Counted from the stretch's first letter, positions 26,553 to 35,828 are shown. The stretch: 64,000 bases of DNA from Spirilliplanes yamanashiensis (GCF_016863475.1 NZ_BOOY01000025.1:186001-250000); one strand, 5' to 3'. The notes: generated by a model from the sequence alone, not told the origin. Made by a program: numbers and translations.

Positions 26553-29549
26553 GTGGCGGCGGAGTTCGGGGTGCTCGGCGGGGTGGAGGCCCGGATCGAC
26601 GACCGGCCTGTCGACCTCGGCCACGCCCGCCAGCGGTCCGTCCTGGGCGTGCTCCTGGTCGAGGCGGGGCGGCCGGTCCTGGCCGACCAGCTCATCGACC
26701 GGGTGTGGGGTGACGACGTCCCGCAGCGGGCCGCCGGGTCGCTGTACAGCTACCTGTCCCGGCTGCGCGGCGCCGTCGCCGGCGCCCCCGGCGTCGGCAT
26801 CAAGCGCGAGGCCGGCGGCTACCTGCTGACCATCGACCCGCAGGCGGTCGACCTGCACCGGTTCCGCCGGCTGGTCACCCTCGCCCGCGCCGCCGAGTCC
26901 GACCAGGCCGCCGCCGACCTGTACGCGCAGGCGCTCGGGCTGTGGCGCGGCGAGCCGTTCGCCGGGCTCGACACCCCCTGGGTGGCCTCGCTGCGGCACA
27001 CCCTGGTGGGGGAGCGGTTCGCCGCCGAGCTCGACCGCAACGACGTGCTGCTGCGCCTGGGCCGGCACGGCGAGCTGCTGCCCGTGCTGTCCGCCGCCGT
27101 CGCCGAGCACCCGCTCGACGAGCGGCTGGCGGAGCAGTCGATGCTGGCCCTGTACCGGTGCGGCCGCCAGGCCGACGCCGACGAGCAGTACCGGCGGATC
27201 CGCCGCTGCCTGGCCGACGAGCTGGGCAGCGACCCCGGCGCCGGCCTGCGCCGCCTGCACGAGCGCATCCTCGTCGCCGACCCGTCGCTGGCCGCCCCGG
27301 TCTCCGACGCCCCCGCCCCGGACGTCGCGCCCGCCGCCGCGGCCCCGGTGCCGGCCCAGCTGCCCGCCGACGTGCGCGCCTTCACGGGCCGCACCGAGGA
27401 GCTGACCGCGCTGGACCGGCTGCTGTCGCCGCCGGACGGCGACGAGCCGCCGCTGACGGTCGCGCTGGTGTCCGGCACGGCCGGCGTCGGCAAGTCGGCC
27501 CTCACCCTGCGCTGGGCGCACCGGGTCCGCGACGCGTTCCCCGACGGGCAGCTGTACGTCAACCTGCGCGGCTACGACGCCGAGCAGCCCGTGGCGGCCG
27601 GCGACGCGCTGGCCGGGTTCCTCACCGCGCTCGGCGTCCGCGGGGCGGACATCCCGCCCGAGATCGACGAGCGGGCCGGCCGGTACCGCTCCGCCCTGGC
27701 CGGGCGGCGCATGCTCGTCGTGCTGGACAACGCGTCGTCGGTGGAGCAGGTCCGGCCGCTGCTGCCCGGCACCGGCTCGTCGCTGGTGCTCATCACCAGC
27801 CGCGACGCGCTGCCCGGCATGGTCGCCGTGCACGGCGCGGAACGGCTCAACCTCGACCTGCTGCCGCTGCCGGACGCGGTGCGGCTGCTGCGCCGGCTCA
27901 TCGGCGCCCGGGTCGACCGGGAACCGGCCGCCGCCGCGGACCTGGCGGCCGCGTGCGCCCGGCTGCCGCTGGCGCTGCGCATCGCCGCCGAGCTGGCCGC
28001 CGACCGCACCGACGTCCCCCTGGCGGACCTGGTCGCCGAGCTGGCCGACCACCAGCAGCGGCTCGACCTGCTCGACGCGGGCGGCGACCCGCACGCCGAG
28101 GTCCGCGCGGTGTTCTCGTGGTCGTACCAGAACCTGCCCGCCGACGCGGCCCGCGCGTTCCGGCTGCTCGGCCTGCACCCGGGCGTCAACGTGCACGTCG
28201 ACGCGGCCGCCGCCCTCACCGGCATGCGGCCCGCCGACGCCCGGCGCCTGCTGGGCCTGCTCGCCCGCACCAGCCTGATCCACGCCTGCGGCGGCGGCCG
28301 GTACGGCATGCACGACCTGCTGCGCGCGTACGCCGCCGAGCTGGCCGCCGAGCACGACCCGGCGCCGGACCGGCAGGCCGCCCTGACCAGCGTCTTCGAC
28401 CACTACCTGGCGGCGTCCGGCGCGGCGATGACCGTGCTGTACGGTCCGGGCGGCGGCGACCCCGACCGGGCCCGGAACTGGATCGAGGCGGAACGGCCGA
28501 ACCTGGCCGCCGTCTGCACGTACGGCGCCGCGCACGGCTGGCACCGGCACGCCATCGCCCTGGCCGAGACCCTGTTCCGCTACCTCGACGCGGGCGGCCC
28601 GGTCGCCGAGGCGGTGACCGTGACGTCGAGCGCGGCGGCGGCCGCCGAGGCCGTCGGCGACCGCGACGCCCAGGCCCGGGCGCTGACCAACCTGGGCCGG
28701 CTGCACCGCCGGCAGGGCCGCCTCGACCGGGCCGCCGACACCTACCGGCAGGCCCTCACCCTGTACGCCGGCCTCGGCAACCGGGCCGCCGAGGCGGGCG
28801 CGCTGCGCAACCTCGGCAGCGTCCACTGGCGGCTCGGCCACTACCGGCAGGCCGCCGACCACTACCAGCAGGCCCTGACCCTGTACCGGGAACTGGGCGA
28901 CCGGGCCGGCCAGGCCGACGCCCTCGTCCGCCTCGGCCTGGTCGACGAGCGGCTGGGCGACGAGCCGCGCGCCGCCGAACGCCTCGAACCCGCCCTCACC
29001 CTGTTCGCGGAGCTGGGCGACCGGTTCAGCGAGGCGTACGTGCTGTCGCTGCTGGCCCGGCTGCGCCGCCGACCGGACGAACTGGACACCAGCGCCGCCC
29101 GCCTCGACCAGAGCCTCACCCAGGTCCGGCAGGCCGGCGACCGCACCGGCGAGGCGTACGTGCTCACCGACCTGGCGGCCGTGCACGCCCGCCGCGGCCG
29201 CCTCACCGAGGCGGCGGGGCTGCTGCGCCGCGCCCTGGTGCTGCACCGCCGCATCGGCGACCGGGCCAGCGAGGCCGAGGCCCTCAACGACCTCGGCCAG
29301 GTCCTGCGCGCCGCCGGCGACGCCGCCGACGCCCGCGTCGAACACGGCGAGGCCCTGACCCTGGCCGGCGAGATCGGCGACCGCTACGAGCAGGCCCGCG
29401 CCCACGACGGCATCGCCGCCGCCCTGGAGACCACCGGCGACCCGGCGGCCGCCCGCCCGCACCGCGACCAGGCCGCCCGCCTCTTCACCGACCTGGCCGT
29501 GCCCGCCGCCCCCGCCCTGCACCTGCCGGTGGCCGCCCCGGGCCGCTGA
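26553..29549 (+). CDS. AfsR-like SARP regulator with NB-ARC and TPR domains
   Basis: 998 residues from GTG 26553, chosen because ACGGAGG lies just upstream. Residues 1-90 form an OmpR-like winged helix (QRSVLGVLLVEAGRPV, VWGDDVPQRAAGSLYSYLS), 95-245 a BTAD domain, 270-600 an NB-ARC STAND ATPase with P-loop GTAGVGKSAL, LVVLDNASS and CARLPLALRIAAE, and about 680-960 tandem TPRs (RQALTLYAGLGN, QQALTLYRELGD and so on). This is the AfsR architecture, which couples ligand or kinase signals to secondary metabolism or development. No biosynthetic gene cluster is adjacent, so its targets are unknown. Confidence 0.9.
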   Translation: MAAEFGVLGGVEARIDDRPVDLGHARQRSVLGVLLVEAGRPVLADQLIDRVWGDDVPQRAAGSLYSYLSRLRGAVAGAPGVGIKREAGGYLLTIDPQAVDLHRFRRLVTLARAAESDQAAADLYAQALGLWRGEPFAGLDTPWVASLRHTLVGERFAAELDRNDVLLRLGRHGELLPVLSAAVAEHPLDERLAEQSMLALYRCGRQADADEQYRRIRRCLADELGSDPGAGLRRLHERILVADPSLAAPVSDAPAPDVAPAAAAPVPAQLPADVRAFTGRTEELTALDRLLSPPDGDEPPLTVALVSGTAGVGKSALTLRWAHRVRDAFPDGQLYVNLRGYDAEQPVAAGDALAGFLTALGVRGADIPPEIDERAGRYRSALAGRRMLVVLDNASSVEQVRPLLPGTGSSLVLITSRDALPGMVAVHGAERLNLDLLPLPDAVRLLRRLIGARVDREPAAAADLAAACARLPLALRIAAELAADRTDVPLADLVAELADHQQRLDLLDAGGDPHAEVRAVFSWSYQNLPADAARAFRLLGLHPGVNVHVDAAAALTGMRPADARRLLGLLARTSLIHACGGGRYGMHDLLRAYAAELAAEHDPAPDRQAALTSVFDHYLAASGAAMTVLYGPGGGDPDRARNWIEAERPNLAAVCTYGAAHGWHRHAIALAETLFRYLDAGGPVAEAVTVTSSAAAAAEAVGDRDAQARALTNLGRLHRRQGRLDRAADTYRQALTLYAGLGNRAAEAGALRNLGSVHWRLGHYRQAADHYQQALTLYRELGDRAGQADALVRLGLVDERLGDEPRAAERLEPALTLFAELGDRFSEAYVLSLLARLRRRPDELDTSAARLDQSLTQVRQAGDRTGEAYVLTDLAAVHARRGRLTEAAGLLRRALVLHRRIGDRASEAEALNDLGQVLRAAGDAADARVEHGEALTLAGEIGDRYEQARAHDGIAAALETTGDPAAARPHRDQAARLFTDLAVPAAPALHLPVAAPGR

Positions 29550-30023
29550 TCAGGCCCGCAGCACCCCGTCCACCCACAGCACGGTGACGGGGCAGCCGCG
29601 GGCGCGCGCGTAGTCGACGACGTCGGCCGTCCCGCCCATCCCACGGGCCGGCCGCCCGTCCCACACGGCGAACAGGTGGTCGCACCGCTCCACCACCGCC
29701 TGCCCGGCGGCCAGGAACGCCTGCTCACTCGGCCGCGGATAGGGCAACGTCACCACCGACCCGGCCGCCCGCCGCAGCTCCGCCAGCCGCGCCCGGCCGT
29801 CCTCGGTGACCAGTGAGCTCGCATAGTTCTCACAGGGCAGGATGGCCTCCAGCACCCCACCGGCCGCCAGCACGTGGGCGGCGAACAGCTGGTCGGCGCC
29901 CTCCGCGAGACACGACACCCCACGCAACTGCCCGCCCACCGGAAGCACCCGCTTCCAGTGCTCCACCGCACGGTCGACGATCCTCGGCGGGAGGACCTGA
30001 TGACCGGTGACACCGAACCGCAC
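29550..30023 (-). CDS. SLOG-superfamily nucleotide-binding protein
   Basis: 157 residues from GTG 30023, preceded by a G-rich ribosome-binding site. The Rossmann-like SLOG pattern is visible: RFGVTGHQVLPPRIV at the N-terminus, LAEGADQLFAAHVLAAGG, and CDHLFAVWDGRPARGMGGTA near the end. SLOG proteins bind or process nucleotides and occur in conflict systems, often beside TIR domains. Here a truncated TIR gene lies divergently 160 bases away, so this may be the surviving half of such a pair. It abuts the convergent AfsR-like gene without a gap. Confidence 0.65.
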   Translation of the reverse strand: MRFGVTGHQVLPPRIVDRAVEHWKRVLPVGGQLRGVSCLAEGADQLFAAHVLAAGGVLEAILPCENYASSLVTEDGRARLAELRRAAGSVVTLPYPRPSEQAFLAAGQAVVERCDHLFAVWDGRPARGMGGTADVVDYARARGCPVTVLWVDGVLRA

Positions 30024-30184
30024 TGCGACCCCCCGTACGACGGCCCGTCGACCTCGAGAAACACCGTGACCATACGGACGACGGCCCCGTCCTGCCAGGC
30101 CCCTGTGTCCTGCGCCCTTCTCCCGCGGCGCCCCGCCGTGCACAATCGGTCGCCGCCGGACGCACCGACCACGGGGACCACACC

Positions 30185-30256
30185 ATGACCTTCGACGGGT
30201 TCATCTCGTACAGCCACGCCGCCGACGGGCGCCTCGCCCCCGCCCCTGTCCGGTGA
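30185..30256 (+). pseudogene. Truncated TIR-domain gene (first 23 codons)
   Basis: The peptide begins MTFDGFISYSHAADGRLAPA, which is the first strand and box 1 of actinobacterial TIR proteins (FISYSH...). It has its own GGGGA ahead of the ATG, then ends at a TGA after 23 codons. Nothing TIR-like follows in any frame, so the rest of the gene (normally several hundred residues) is deleted. Confidence 0.6.
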
Positions 30257-30550
30257 CGTCCGGTCCGGACGGCGAAAGGTGACGATTGTCGAGCAATGGT
30301 GACCGGTTTCCGCAGCCAACCGACGGGACGCTCACCGCGGATGGCCGCTGTCAGGGGAGCAGCGACGGATGATTGGGACATCGCCGATCCGGTCCGATCC
30401 ATTTCGAATCGTTGACACACCGGGTGGGCATCGTTTGAGAAGGCCCGATGGTTTTCCGGCCAGCTCGAAACGTCGCACCGACCCGATGGCAACTGCCTGC
30501 ACCATCGCCGGCGCAGGCCCCAGGGGCGATGTCGCCCTACCGCTGCGCCG
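30257..30550. other. Intergenic remnant region without recognisable genes
   Basis: About 294 bases of lower GC than the neighbourhood. It contains a 13-bp palindrome GTCCGG-T-CCGGAC at 30258-30270 directly after the TIR stub and an isolated TTGACA at 30412. I find no coding similarity to the lost part of the TIR gene. Confidence 0.4.
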
Positions 30551-31144
30551 CTACGACGGTGGTTCCTCCTCCTGGCAGATGGCCGTCATCTCCGCGTAGT
30601 AGTCGGCGAGCGGCGCCAGTCCCGCCTTCGCCCGCCGCTGGTCGACGGTTCCCTCGTCGGCGATGGGCGTGTTCGGTTTGGGGCCGTCGGGGCCGCAGCC
30701 GACCTGCGTCCCGTACGTCTGCGGCCGCCCTTCGGCCACCGCGACCCGGTCGGTGAGGTAGGCGACGTTGCCCCACGACGCCTGTCCGCCCTTGGCGGCC
30801 GCCGTCAGCAGGTCGAGGGCGTGTTTCTGGAACGGTAGGTCGGTGTCGGCGTGCTGGGCGATCGCCCAGGCGGCGTCGCCGCCGTCGCGGCCGACGAGGG
30901 CGAAGCCGGGCCAGCCGTGCTGGGCGAGGATCTGGCGGAGTCGTTCGGTGCGGGCGGTGTCGCCCTCGGGGTCGGCGCCGCCGGTGCGGGCCGCCTGGTC
31001 GCGTTGCAGCATGGCGACGAGTTCGTCGTGCAGGGCCTGGTCGAAGGTCACGGCGGGCGACGGGGCGGGGGCCGGGGCGTCGGTCCCGCAGCCGGCCACC
31101 GTCAGTCCGAGCAGGACCGCTGCCGTCACCCGGATCAGGATCAT
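30551..31144 (-). CDS. DUF6624 lipoprotein
   Basis: 197 residues from ATG 31144. A lipoprotein signal peptide ends at TVAGCG. The body has the DUF6624 pattern: a D-Q-x-x-R motif in LQRDQAARTG, ILAQHGWPGFALVGRDGGDAAWAIAQHAD, and YLTDRVAVAEGRPQTYGTQV, here attached to the outer surface. The function of the family is unknown. It is divergent from the glycosyltransferase operon. Confidence 0.7.
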   Translation of the reverse strand: MILIRVTAAVLLGLTVAGCGTDAPAPAPSPAVTFDQALHDELVAMLQRDQAARTGGADPEGDTARTERLRQILAQHGWPGFALVGRDGGDAAWAIAQHADTDLPFQKHALDLLTAAAKGGQASWGNVAYLTDRVAVAEGRPQTYGTQVGCGPDGPKPNTPIADEGTVDQRRAKAGLAPLADYYAEMTAICQEEEPPS

Positions 31145-31351
31145 GGTGGCACTCCGTCCGACGCCGCGGAATCCTGCCGCCCCATTGTGCCGGTTCCGGC
31201 CCGCCCGGCGTCACATGATCGGGAATTGTCTTTCATAATGTCGGACTTCTATGTTCGACGCGTCGCGCGATAAGCTACCGCAAGCGAAAGTCACCTTCAC
31301 CGGACACGCATCGACCTGCGCGTTCGTGGAGTTTCGGCGCCCATATGACTT

Positions 31352-31376
31352 GCCTCGGGCCATTGTCGCCCGAGGC
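31352..31376 (+). other. Hairpin in the leader of the GT2/GT39 operon
   Basis: Perfect 9-bp stem GCCTCGGGC/GCCCGAGGC with a 7-base loop, ending 36 bases before the GTG start at 31413. There is no T-run after it. It could act as an attenuator or mRNA-stability element, or be a weak terminator of a leader RNA. Confidence 0.4.
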
Positions 31377-31412
31377 CGTCTCGTTGATCCTGTCGTGTCC
31401 GGAGGGATCATT

Positions 31413-32867
31413 GTGCCTGCCCTCAGCAGCGGGAATCGGCTGGTGCGCCGGATCGTGTACGGCTGTGCCGGTGTGGGAATCGTCGCCGTGTGGCCGTCCT
31501 GGCTGACGTTGTTCGCGGCGTTCTCGACGTTCATGTTGGTGACGTCCGCATTGGAGTTGCGGTGGCGGATCTTCGGGTGGCGGACCCCGCAGGCCCGGGC
31601 GGAGATGGCGTTTCCGGCCGCGGTGGCGCGGGACCGCGCGCGGCGTTCGTTCTCGCTGATCGTGCCCGCGCTGGACGAGCCGCACGTCATCGGGGACACC
31701 ATTCGCACCCTGGTGCGGCAGACGCATCCGCGGGTCCAGGTCGTCGTCAGTCTCGTCGAGGGTGACGAGGCCACGGTCCGGCAGGCGCGGCTGGCGGCCG
31801 CCGGGTCGCCGCGGGTGGAGCTGGTGGTGCGGCGGTACGCCGAGCGCAGCAAGCCGATGCAGCTCAACGCCGCCCTCGGGGTCTGCACGGGCGATTATGT
31901 CGGGGTCTTCGACGCCGAGGACGACGTCGCAGTGGACCTGCTGCTGCACGTGGAGGCGTTGATCGACGAGACGGGCGCCGACGTCATCCAGGGCGGGGTT
32001 CAGCTGGTCAACCTCGACCTGCGGCCGCCGCCGGGCGCGTCGGTGTGGCGGCGGCTGGTGACGCGGTTGCGCGGCTGGTACTGCGTCCACAATGCGATGG
32101 AGTACTTCTTCTGGTTCTCCAGTCGCATGTTCTACCAGGTCCGGCAGGGTTTCGTGCCGCTCGGCGGCAACACCGTCTTCGTCCGGCGGGAGCTGCTGAC
32201 CGAGCTCGACGGGTGGCCGCTGAACCTGACCGAGGACTGCGCGCTCGGGGTCGCCCTGTCCGTGGACCACGACGTGACGGTGGTCGCCGCGTACGAGCCG
32301 CGGCTCGCGACGCGGGAGGAGACGCCCGCGCGCCTGTTCGGCCCGGGCAGCCTGGACCGGCAGCGGCGCCGGTGGACGCAGGGGTTCCTGTCGGTGCTGC
32401 TGCAGGGGTCGTGGCGCCGGCTGCCCGGCGTCCGGCAGCGGCTCATGGCGTTGTACATCCTCGCCATGCCGTTCATCCAGGCCGTCAACGGTGTGATGCT
32501 GCCGGCCTGCGTCGCGGCGGCGATCCTGCTGAACGCGCCGGTGGGCTGGGTGCTGTGGATGTTCACCCCGTTCATCCCGATCGCCATCACGACGAGCCTG
32601 CAGCTGGTCGGGCTGCGCGAGTTCGCCGGGCAGTACGGGCGGACGGCGGCGCCGCGGCACTACGTCTCGCTGGTGCTGGGCGCGTTCCCGTACCAGCTGG
32701 TGTTGGCCTGGTCCGCGGTCATGGGCCTGCGGCGCCACCTCGCCGGCCAGGCGGGGTGGCTGAAGACCAGCCACGACGGCCTGCACCGGCGGACCCCCGC
32801 GCGGCGCCGGGTGCCGATGGTCCGGCCGGAGCCGGTCCCCGCGGGCCGGCCGGGGGCCGCGGAATGA
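31413..32867 (+). CDS. Membrane glycosyltransferase, family 2, processive-type
   Basis: 484 residues from GTG 31413, chosen for the GGAGGGATCATT before it. Two N-terminal membrane helices are followed by a GT2 domain with FSLIVPALDE, the DXD-type GVFDAEDDVAVD, NLTEDCALG and the Q-x-x-R-W motif in RQRRRWTQG. Together these give the D,D,D,QxxRW set of cellulose/hyaluronan synthase-like enzymes. Several membrane helices follow (about 375-455). It would elongate or transfer a sugar chain at the inner face of the membrane. It overlaps the GT39 gene by four bases, so both probably decorate the same surface polymer. Confidence 0.82.
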   Translation: MPALSSGNRLVRRIVYGCAGVGIVAVWPSWLTLFAAFSTFMLVTSALELRWRIFGWRTPQARAEMAFPAAVARDRARRSFSLIVPALDEPHVIGDTIRTLVRQTHPRVQVVVSLVEGDEATVRQARLAAAGSPRVELVVRRYAERSKPMQLNAALGVCTGDYVGVFDAEDDVAVDLLLHVEALIDETGADVIQGGVQLVNLDLRPPPGASVWRRLVTRLRGWYCVHNAMEYFFWFSSRMFYQVRQGFVPLGGNTVFVRRELLTELDGWPLNLTEDCALGVALSVDHDVTVVAAYEPRLATREETPARLFGPGSLDRQRRRWTQGFLSVLLQGSWRRLPGVRQRLMALYILAMPFIQAVNGVMLPACVAAAILLNAPVGWVLWMFTPFIPIAITTSLQLVGLREFAGQYGRTAAPRHYVSLVLGAFPYQLVLAWSAVMGLRRHLAGQAGWLKTSHDGLHRRTPARRRVPMVRPEPVPAGRPGAAE

Positions 32868-34414
32868 CCGCGCCGACGCTGACCCGCCCCACCCCGCTGC
32901 GCCCGGCCGCGACCACCCGGCGCGACCGGCTGCGGGCCGGCCTGACCCGGCACCGCGCGGACCTGCTCGTCGCCGCCGCGCTGCTGCTGGTGGTCGGGCT
33001 GGCCCAGGGCATCAACTTCGACGGGTACCCGTGGCGGCTGAACGACGACGAGGGCACCTACGGCGCGCAGGCGTACGCGTTCCTCGAACACGGCCGGCTT
33101 TCCCACTACACCTACTGGTACGACCACCCGCCGTTCGGCTGGATGACCATCGCCGCGTACGCCTGGCTCACCGACGGCTTCGACCGCGCGCCCACCGCCG
33201 TGACGGTCGTCCGCGAGGCCATGCTGGTCGCCACCGTCGTCGCCTGCGGGTTCCTCTACCTGCTGCTGCGCCGCCTCGACCTGCCCCGGTACGCGGCCGC
33301 CGCCGCCGTCCTGCTGTTCGGGCTCAGCCCGGTGGCGATCTTCTTCCACCGCCTCGGCTTCCTCGACAACCTGGAGATGGCGTGGACGCTCGCCGCGTTC
33401 GCGGTCATCGCCTCGCCCCGGCGCAGCCTCGGCTCCGTCTTCGCCGGCGCACTGCTGTTCGCCGCCGCCGTCCTCACGAAGGAGACCGCGGGCATCCTGC
33501 TCCCGGCGCTGCTGTGGCTGCTGGCCCAACGCCACCGCCCCGGTCACCGCGGCTGGGCGTTCGCCGTCTTCCTCCCCACCTTCGTCGCCGTCGGCTGCCT
33601 GTACCCGCTGTACGCGATCCTCAAGAACGAGCTGTTCGAGGGCCCCGGCCACGTGAGCCTCATCGGCGCCCTGAAGTGGCAGCTGGTGGACCGGGAGAGC
33701 AGCGGCAGCCTGCTCGACCCGGGCAGCGTCACCCACGCCCTCACCCGATCCTGGCTCGACGTCGACGGCTGGCTCCTGCTCGGCGCCCTCGCCCTCCTGC
33801 CGGCCGCCATGGCCGTCCGCACCCTCCGGCCGTTCGGACTCGCCTACGGCCTGCAGATCCTCCTCATGTGCCGCGGCGGCTACCTGCCCCAGGCGTACGT
33901 GATCTCCCTGCTCCCGTTCGCCGCCATCATCATCGCCGGAACCGGCGCCGCCCTGTGGTCGTGGCGGCCCGCACCCCGGCGGACGGCCGGCCGCGCGGCG
34001 GTGCTGACCGCCCTGCTGGTCTTCGCCGTCGCGGGCGCCCCGGCCTGGGCATCCGCGCTGCACACCGCGACCACCCAGAACCCGTCGGTCTACTCCCGGC
34101 AGGCCACACAATGGATCAAGGACAACGTGCCCCGGGACGCCACCATCGTCGTCGACGACAACATCTGGACCGACCTCGAACGCGCCGGCTACACCCGCCA
34201 GACGTGGCTCTACAAGGTCGACCTCGACCCGGAGGTCAACGCGACACTGCTGCCGAACGGCTACCGCGACATCGAGTACGTGATCCTCCTCCAACTGCCG
34301 CCCGACATGCTGAAGGGCATGCCAACCCTCGTGCAGGCCATCGACAACTCCCACGTCGTCACGACGTTCGGCGAGGGGAACGCGAAGATCGTGGTCCGGA
34401 AGGTCGACCGGTGA
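32864..34414 (+). CDS. Polyprenyl-phosphate-sugar-dependent glycosyltransferase (GT39/PMT-like)
   Basis: 516 residues from ATG 32864, overlapping the GT2 stop (ATGA). It is a multi-spanning protein whose first extracytoplasmic loop carries the acidic pair in NDDEGTYGAQA and the YDHPPFGW motif, as in PMT/ArnT-like GT-C enzymes. These take a sugar from a lipid-linked donor and add it to proteins or glycans outside the membrane. The C-terminal 110 residues (QWIKDNVPRDATIVVDDN onward) form a soluble extracytoplasmic domain. The GT2 partner may act in the same glycan pathway. Confidence 0.82.
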   Translation: MTAPTLTRPTPLRPAATTRRDRLRAGLTRHRADLLVAAALLLVVGLAQGINFDGYPWRLNDDEGTYGAQAYAFLEHGRLSHYTYWYDHPPFGWMTIAAYAWLTDGFDRAPTAVTVVREAMLVATVVACGFLYLLLRRLDLPRYAAAAAVLLFGLSPVAIFFHRLGFLDNLEMAWTLAAFAVIASPRRSLGSVFAGALLFAAAVLTKETAGILLPALLWLLAQRHRPGHRGWAFAVFLPTFVAVGCLYPLYAILKNELFEGPGHVSLIGALKWQLVDRESSGSLLDPGSVTHALTRSWLDVDGWLLLGALALLPAAMAVRTLRPFGLAYGLQILLMCRGGYLPQAYVISLLPFAAIIIAGTGAALWSWRPAPRRTAGRAAVLTALLVFAVAGAPAWASALHTATTQNPSVYSRQATQWIKDNVPRDATIVVDDNIWTDLERAGYTRQTWLYKVDLDPEVNATLLPNGYRDIEYVILLQLPPDMLKGMPTLVQAIDNSHVVTTFGEGNAKIVVRKVDR

Positions 34415-34451
34415 CGGCGGCCGGTGCCTGACGCGTGGATACGGTGGCCGG

Positions 34452-34683
34452 GTGAACGCTCTGGAGCTCGAGGTCCTGTGGAGCGTTCCGCACGGTGCAG
34501 GCTTGAGCGCCGGGCGGACGTTCGCCGGGGGAGGCCCGAGAAGCGACCCGGGAGATCCTCGAGTCGTTCCTCGCCCGGGGTTGCGTGAAGCTGTTCGCCT
34601 CCCACGAGTCGGCCGGGGAGACGGTCTACGAGCTCGTGCCGGCCACGGACCGGTCCGGGGCGTTCGAAGACGAGTCCTCCTGA
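34452..34683 (+). pseudogene. Small hypothetical gene broken by a frameshift
   Basis: GTG 34452 begins MNALELEVLWSVPHGAG; a run of five Gs at 34527-34531 then throws the frame. Removing one G gives a continuous 76-residue product continuing EAREATREILESFLARGC and ending GAFEDESS at the TGA 34681. I do not recognise the family. It lies just upstream of the tRNA-Arg gene and outside the integrated element. A sequencing indel in the G-run is an alternative. Confidence 0.5.
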
Positions 34684-34782
34684 TCGTGGGCGTGGCCCCC
34701 GTGGTTGTCGGCCTCCGTCGGCCGTCGGGTGGTGCTCCCTGGCAGTCGAGGGGTTGGGTCGGCAGGTAAGCTGAGCGCTCGC

Positions 34783-34858
34783 GCCCTCGTAGCTCAGGGG
34801 ATAGAGCAACGGTTTCCTAAACCGTGTGTCGCAGGTTCGATTCCTGCCGGGGGCACCA
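34783..34858 (+). tRNA. tRNA-Arg (anticodon CCT)
   Basis: A full cloverleaf: acceptor GCCCTCG/CGGGGGC, D-arm around TAGCTCAGGGGATAGAGCA, anticodon stem ACGGT/ACCGT with loop TTCCTAA (CCT at 34816-34818), T-arm GCAGG-TTCGATT-CCTGC, and an encoded CCA at 34856-34858. It reads rare AGG codons. Its 3' part is the integration site of the element that follows. Confidence 0.95.
34811..34858 (+). repeat. Attachment-site repeat, tRNA side
   Basis: The 3' part of the tRNA-Arg gene from the anticodon arm to CCA. It is repeated at 45057-45104: the last 33 bases (34826-34858) are identical, and the 15 bases before them differ at three positions. It is the host-side boundary of the integrated element. Confidence 0.9.
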
Positions 34859-34882
34859 GGTCAGAGCCTTGATCAAAGATCA

Positions 34883-35824
34883 TCACCCCTCCTTCCGGCG
34901 CTTCCGTGCCCGTTGCGTGCCCGATGGTTTCGCCGTCCCGAGCTTGTCGAGGTGCTTGGCGACCTGGGCGTCGCGGTCGTCCATCGCCCTCGCGTAGTGC
35001 CTGGTCGTCACGCCGGCGTTGGCGTGCCCGAGCCGCCGGGCCGCCACCAGGACGCCGTGCGAGTCCGCCACCCAGCTCGCGTGCGTGGCGCGCAGGTCGT
35101 GCGGGGTGACGTCGGTGAGCCCAGCGTCGGCGACCGCCTGGACGAAGCGCCGGCGGAAGCTGTGGTAGCTCTGCTGCCGGCCCACGGTGTGGGTCTGCCG
35201 CCCGGGGAACACGAATGCGTCGGGTTCGTCCGGCAGGTCCGTCAGGTGCTCGGCGAGCTGCCGGGCGACGAAGGTCGGCACGACCAGCTCGCGCCGCTGG
35301 TGGTTCTTCGGCGTAGCGATGACCGGGCCGCCAAGCAGCTCGGTCACCGCCTCGCTCACCATGACCCGGCCCTGCGCCACGTCCGAATGGCGGCGGCGCA
35401 GCGCCAGTGCCTCACCGATGCGCAGGCCCCCGTAGGCGAGCAGCAGCACCAGCACCCGGTCAGCGGCCTCACAAGCGTCGACGAGGCGCTTGATATCGGC
35501 GACAGTGAGGATGCGTGGGTCCGCCTCCGGCAGCCGCGGCAGACGTATTCCCCGGCAGGGTGACGCCGGGATCATGTCGTTATCGACCGCCGAGGACATC
35601 ACCTGAGCCAGCAGCCGGTACGCCTGGCGCACCTGCGACGGACTCAGCGACTCGGACAGCGTTCCCACCCACCGGTTGACCTGGATAGGGCGCAGCGCGA
35701 CGAGCTGGGCCCCGCCGAGGTGCGCCAGCACCAGCCGGTCGAGCACTCCGCGGTAGGTATGCCGGGTCTTCGCCTTCCAACCCGACGCCGCCGCCGCGAA
35801 CCACTGCTCGACCCACTCCGCCAC
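34883..35824 (-). CDS. Tyrosine site-specific integrase, N-terminally truncated
   Basis: 313 residues remain. The core-binding domain starts at AEWVEQWFAAAASGWKAKT and the catalytic domain keeps all residues: Arg in YGGLRIGEAL, His-x-x-Arg in TPHDLRATH, His in RRLGHANAG and Tyr in TRHYARAM. Actinomycete integrases of this type usually have 60-70 more N-terminal residues that bind arm sites. Upstream of GTG 35824 the frame stays open briefly (AGRTT) but has no start and runs into a fragment of an unrelated gene. It targeted the tRNA-Arg gene 25 bases beyond its stop. Recombination may be lost. Confidence 0.8.
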   Translation of the reverse strand: MAEWVEQWFAAAASGWKAKTRHTYRGVLDRLVLAHLGGAQLVALRPIQVNRWVGTLSESLSPSQVRQAYRLLAQVMSSAVDNDMIPASPCRGIRLPRLPEADPRILTVADIKRLVDACEAADRVLVLLLAYGGLRIGEALALRRRHSDVAQGRVMVSEAVTELLGGPVIATPKNHQRRELVVPTFVARQLAEHLTDLPDEPDAFVFPGRQTHTVGRQQSYHSFRRRFVQAVADAGLTDVTPHDLRATHASWVADSHGVLVAARRLGHANAGVTTRHYARAMDDRDAQVAKHLDKLGTAKPSGTQRARKRRKEG

Positions 35825-35828
35825 AGTC

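Noticed and set aside
26205-29522. 1105-codon minus frame opposite the AfsR-like gene
   Set aside because: Antisense shadow; the AfsR-like gene has complete domain order on the plus strand.
30412-30440. TTGACA with a possible -10 downstream of the TIR stub
   Set aside because: No matching -10 at 16-18 bases and no gene downstream on that strand.
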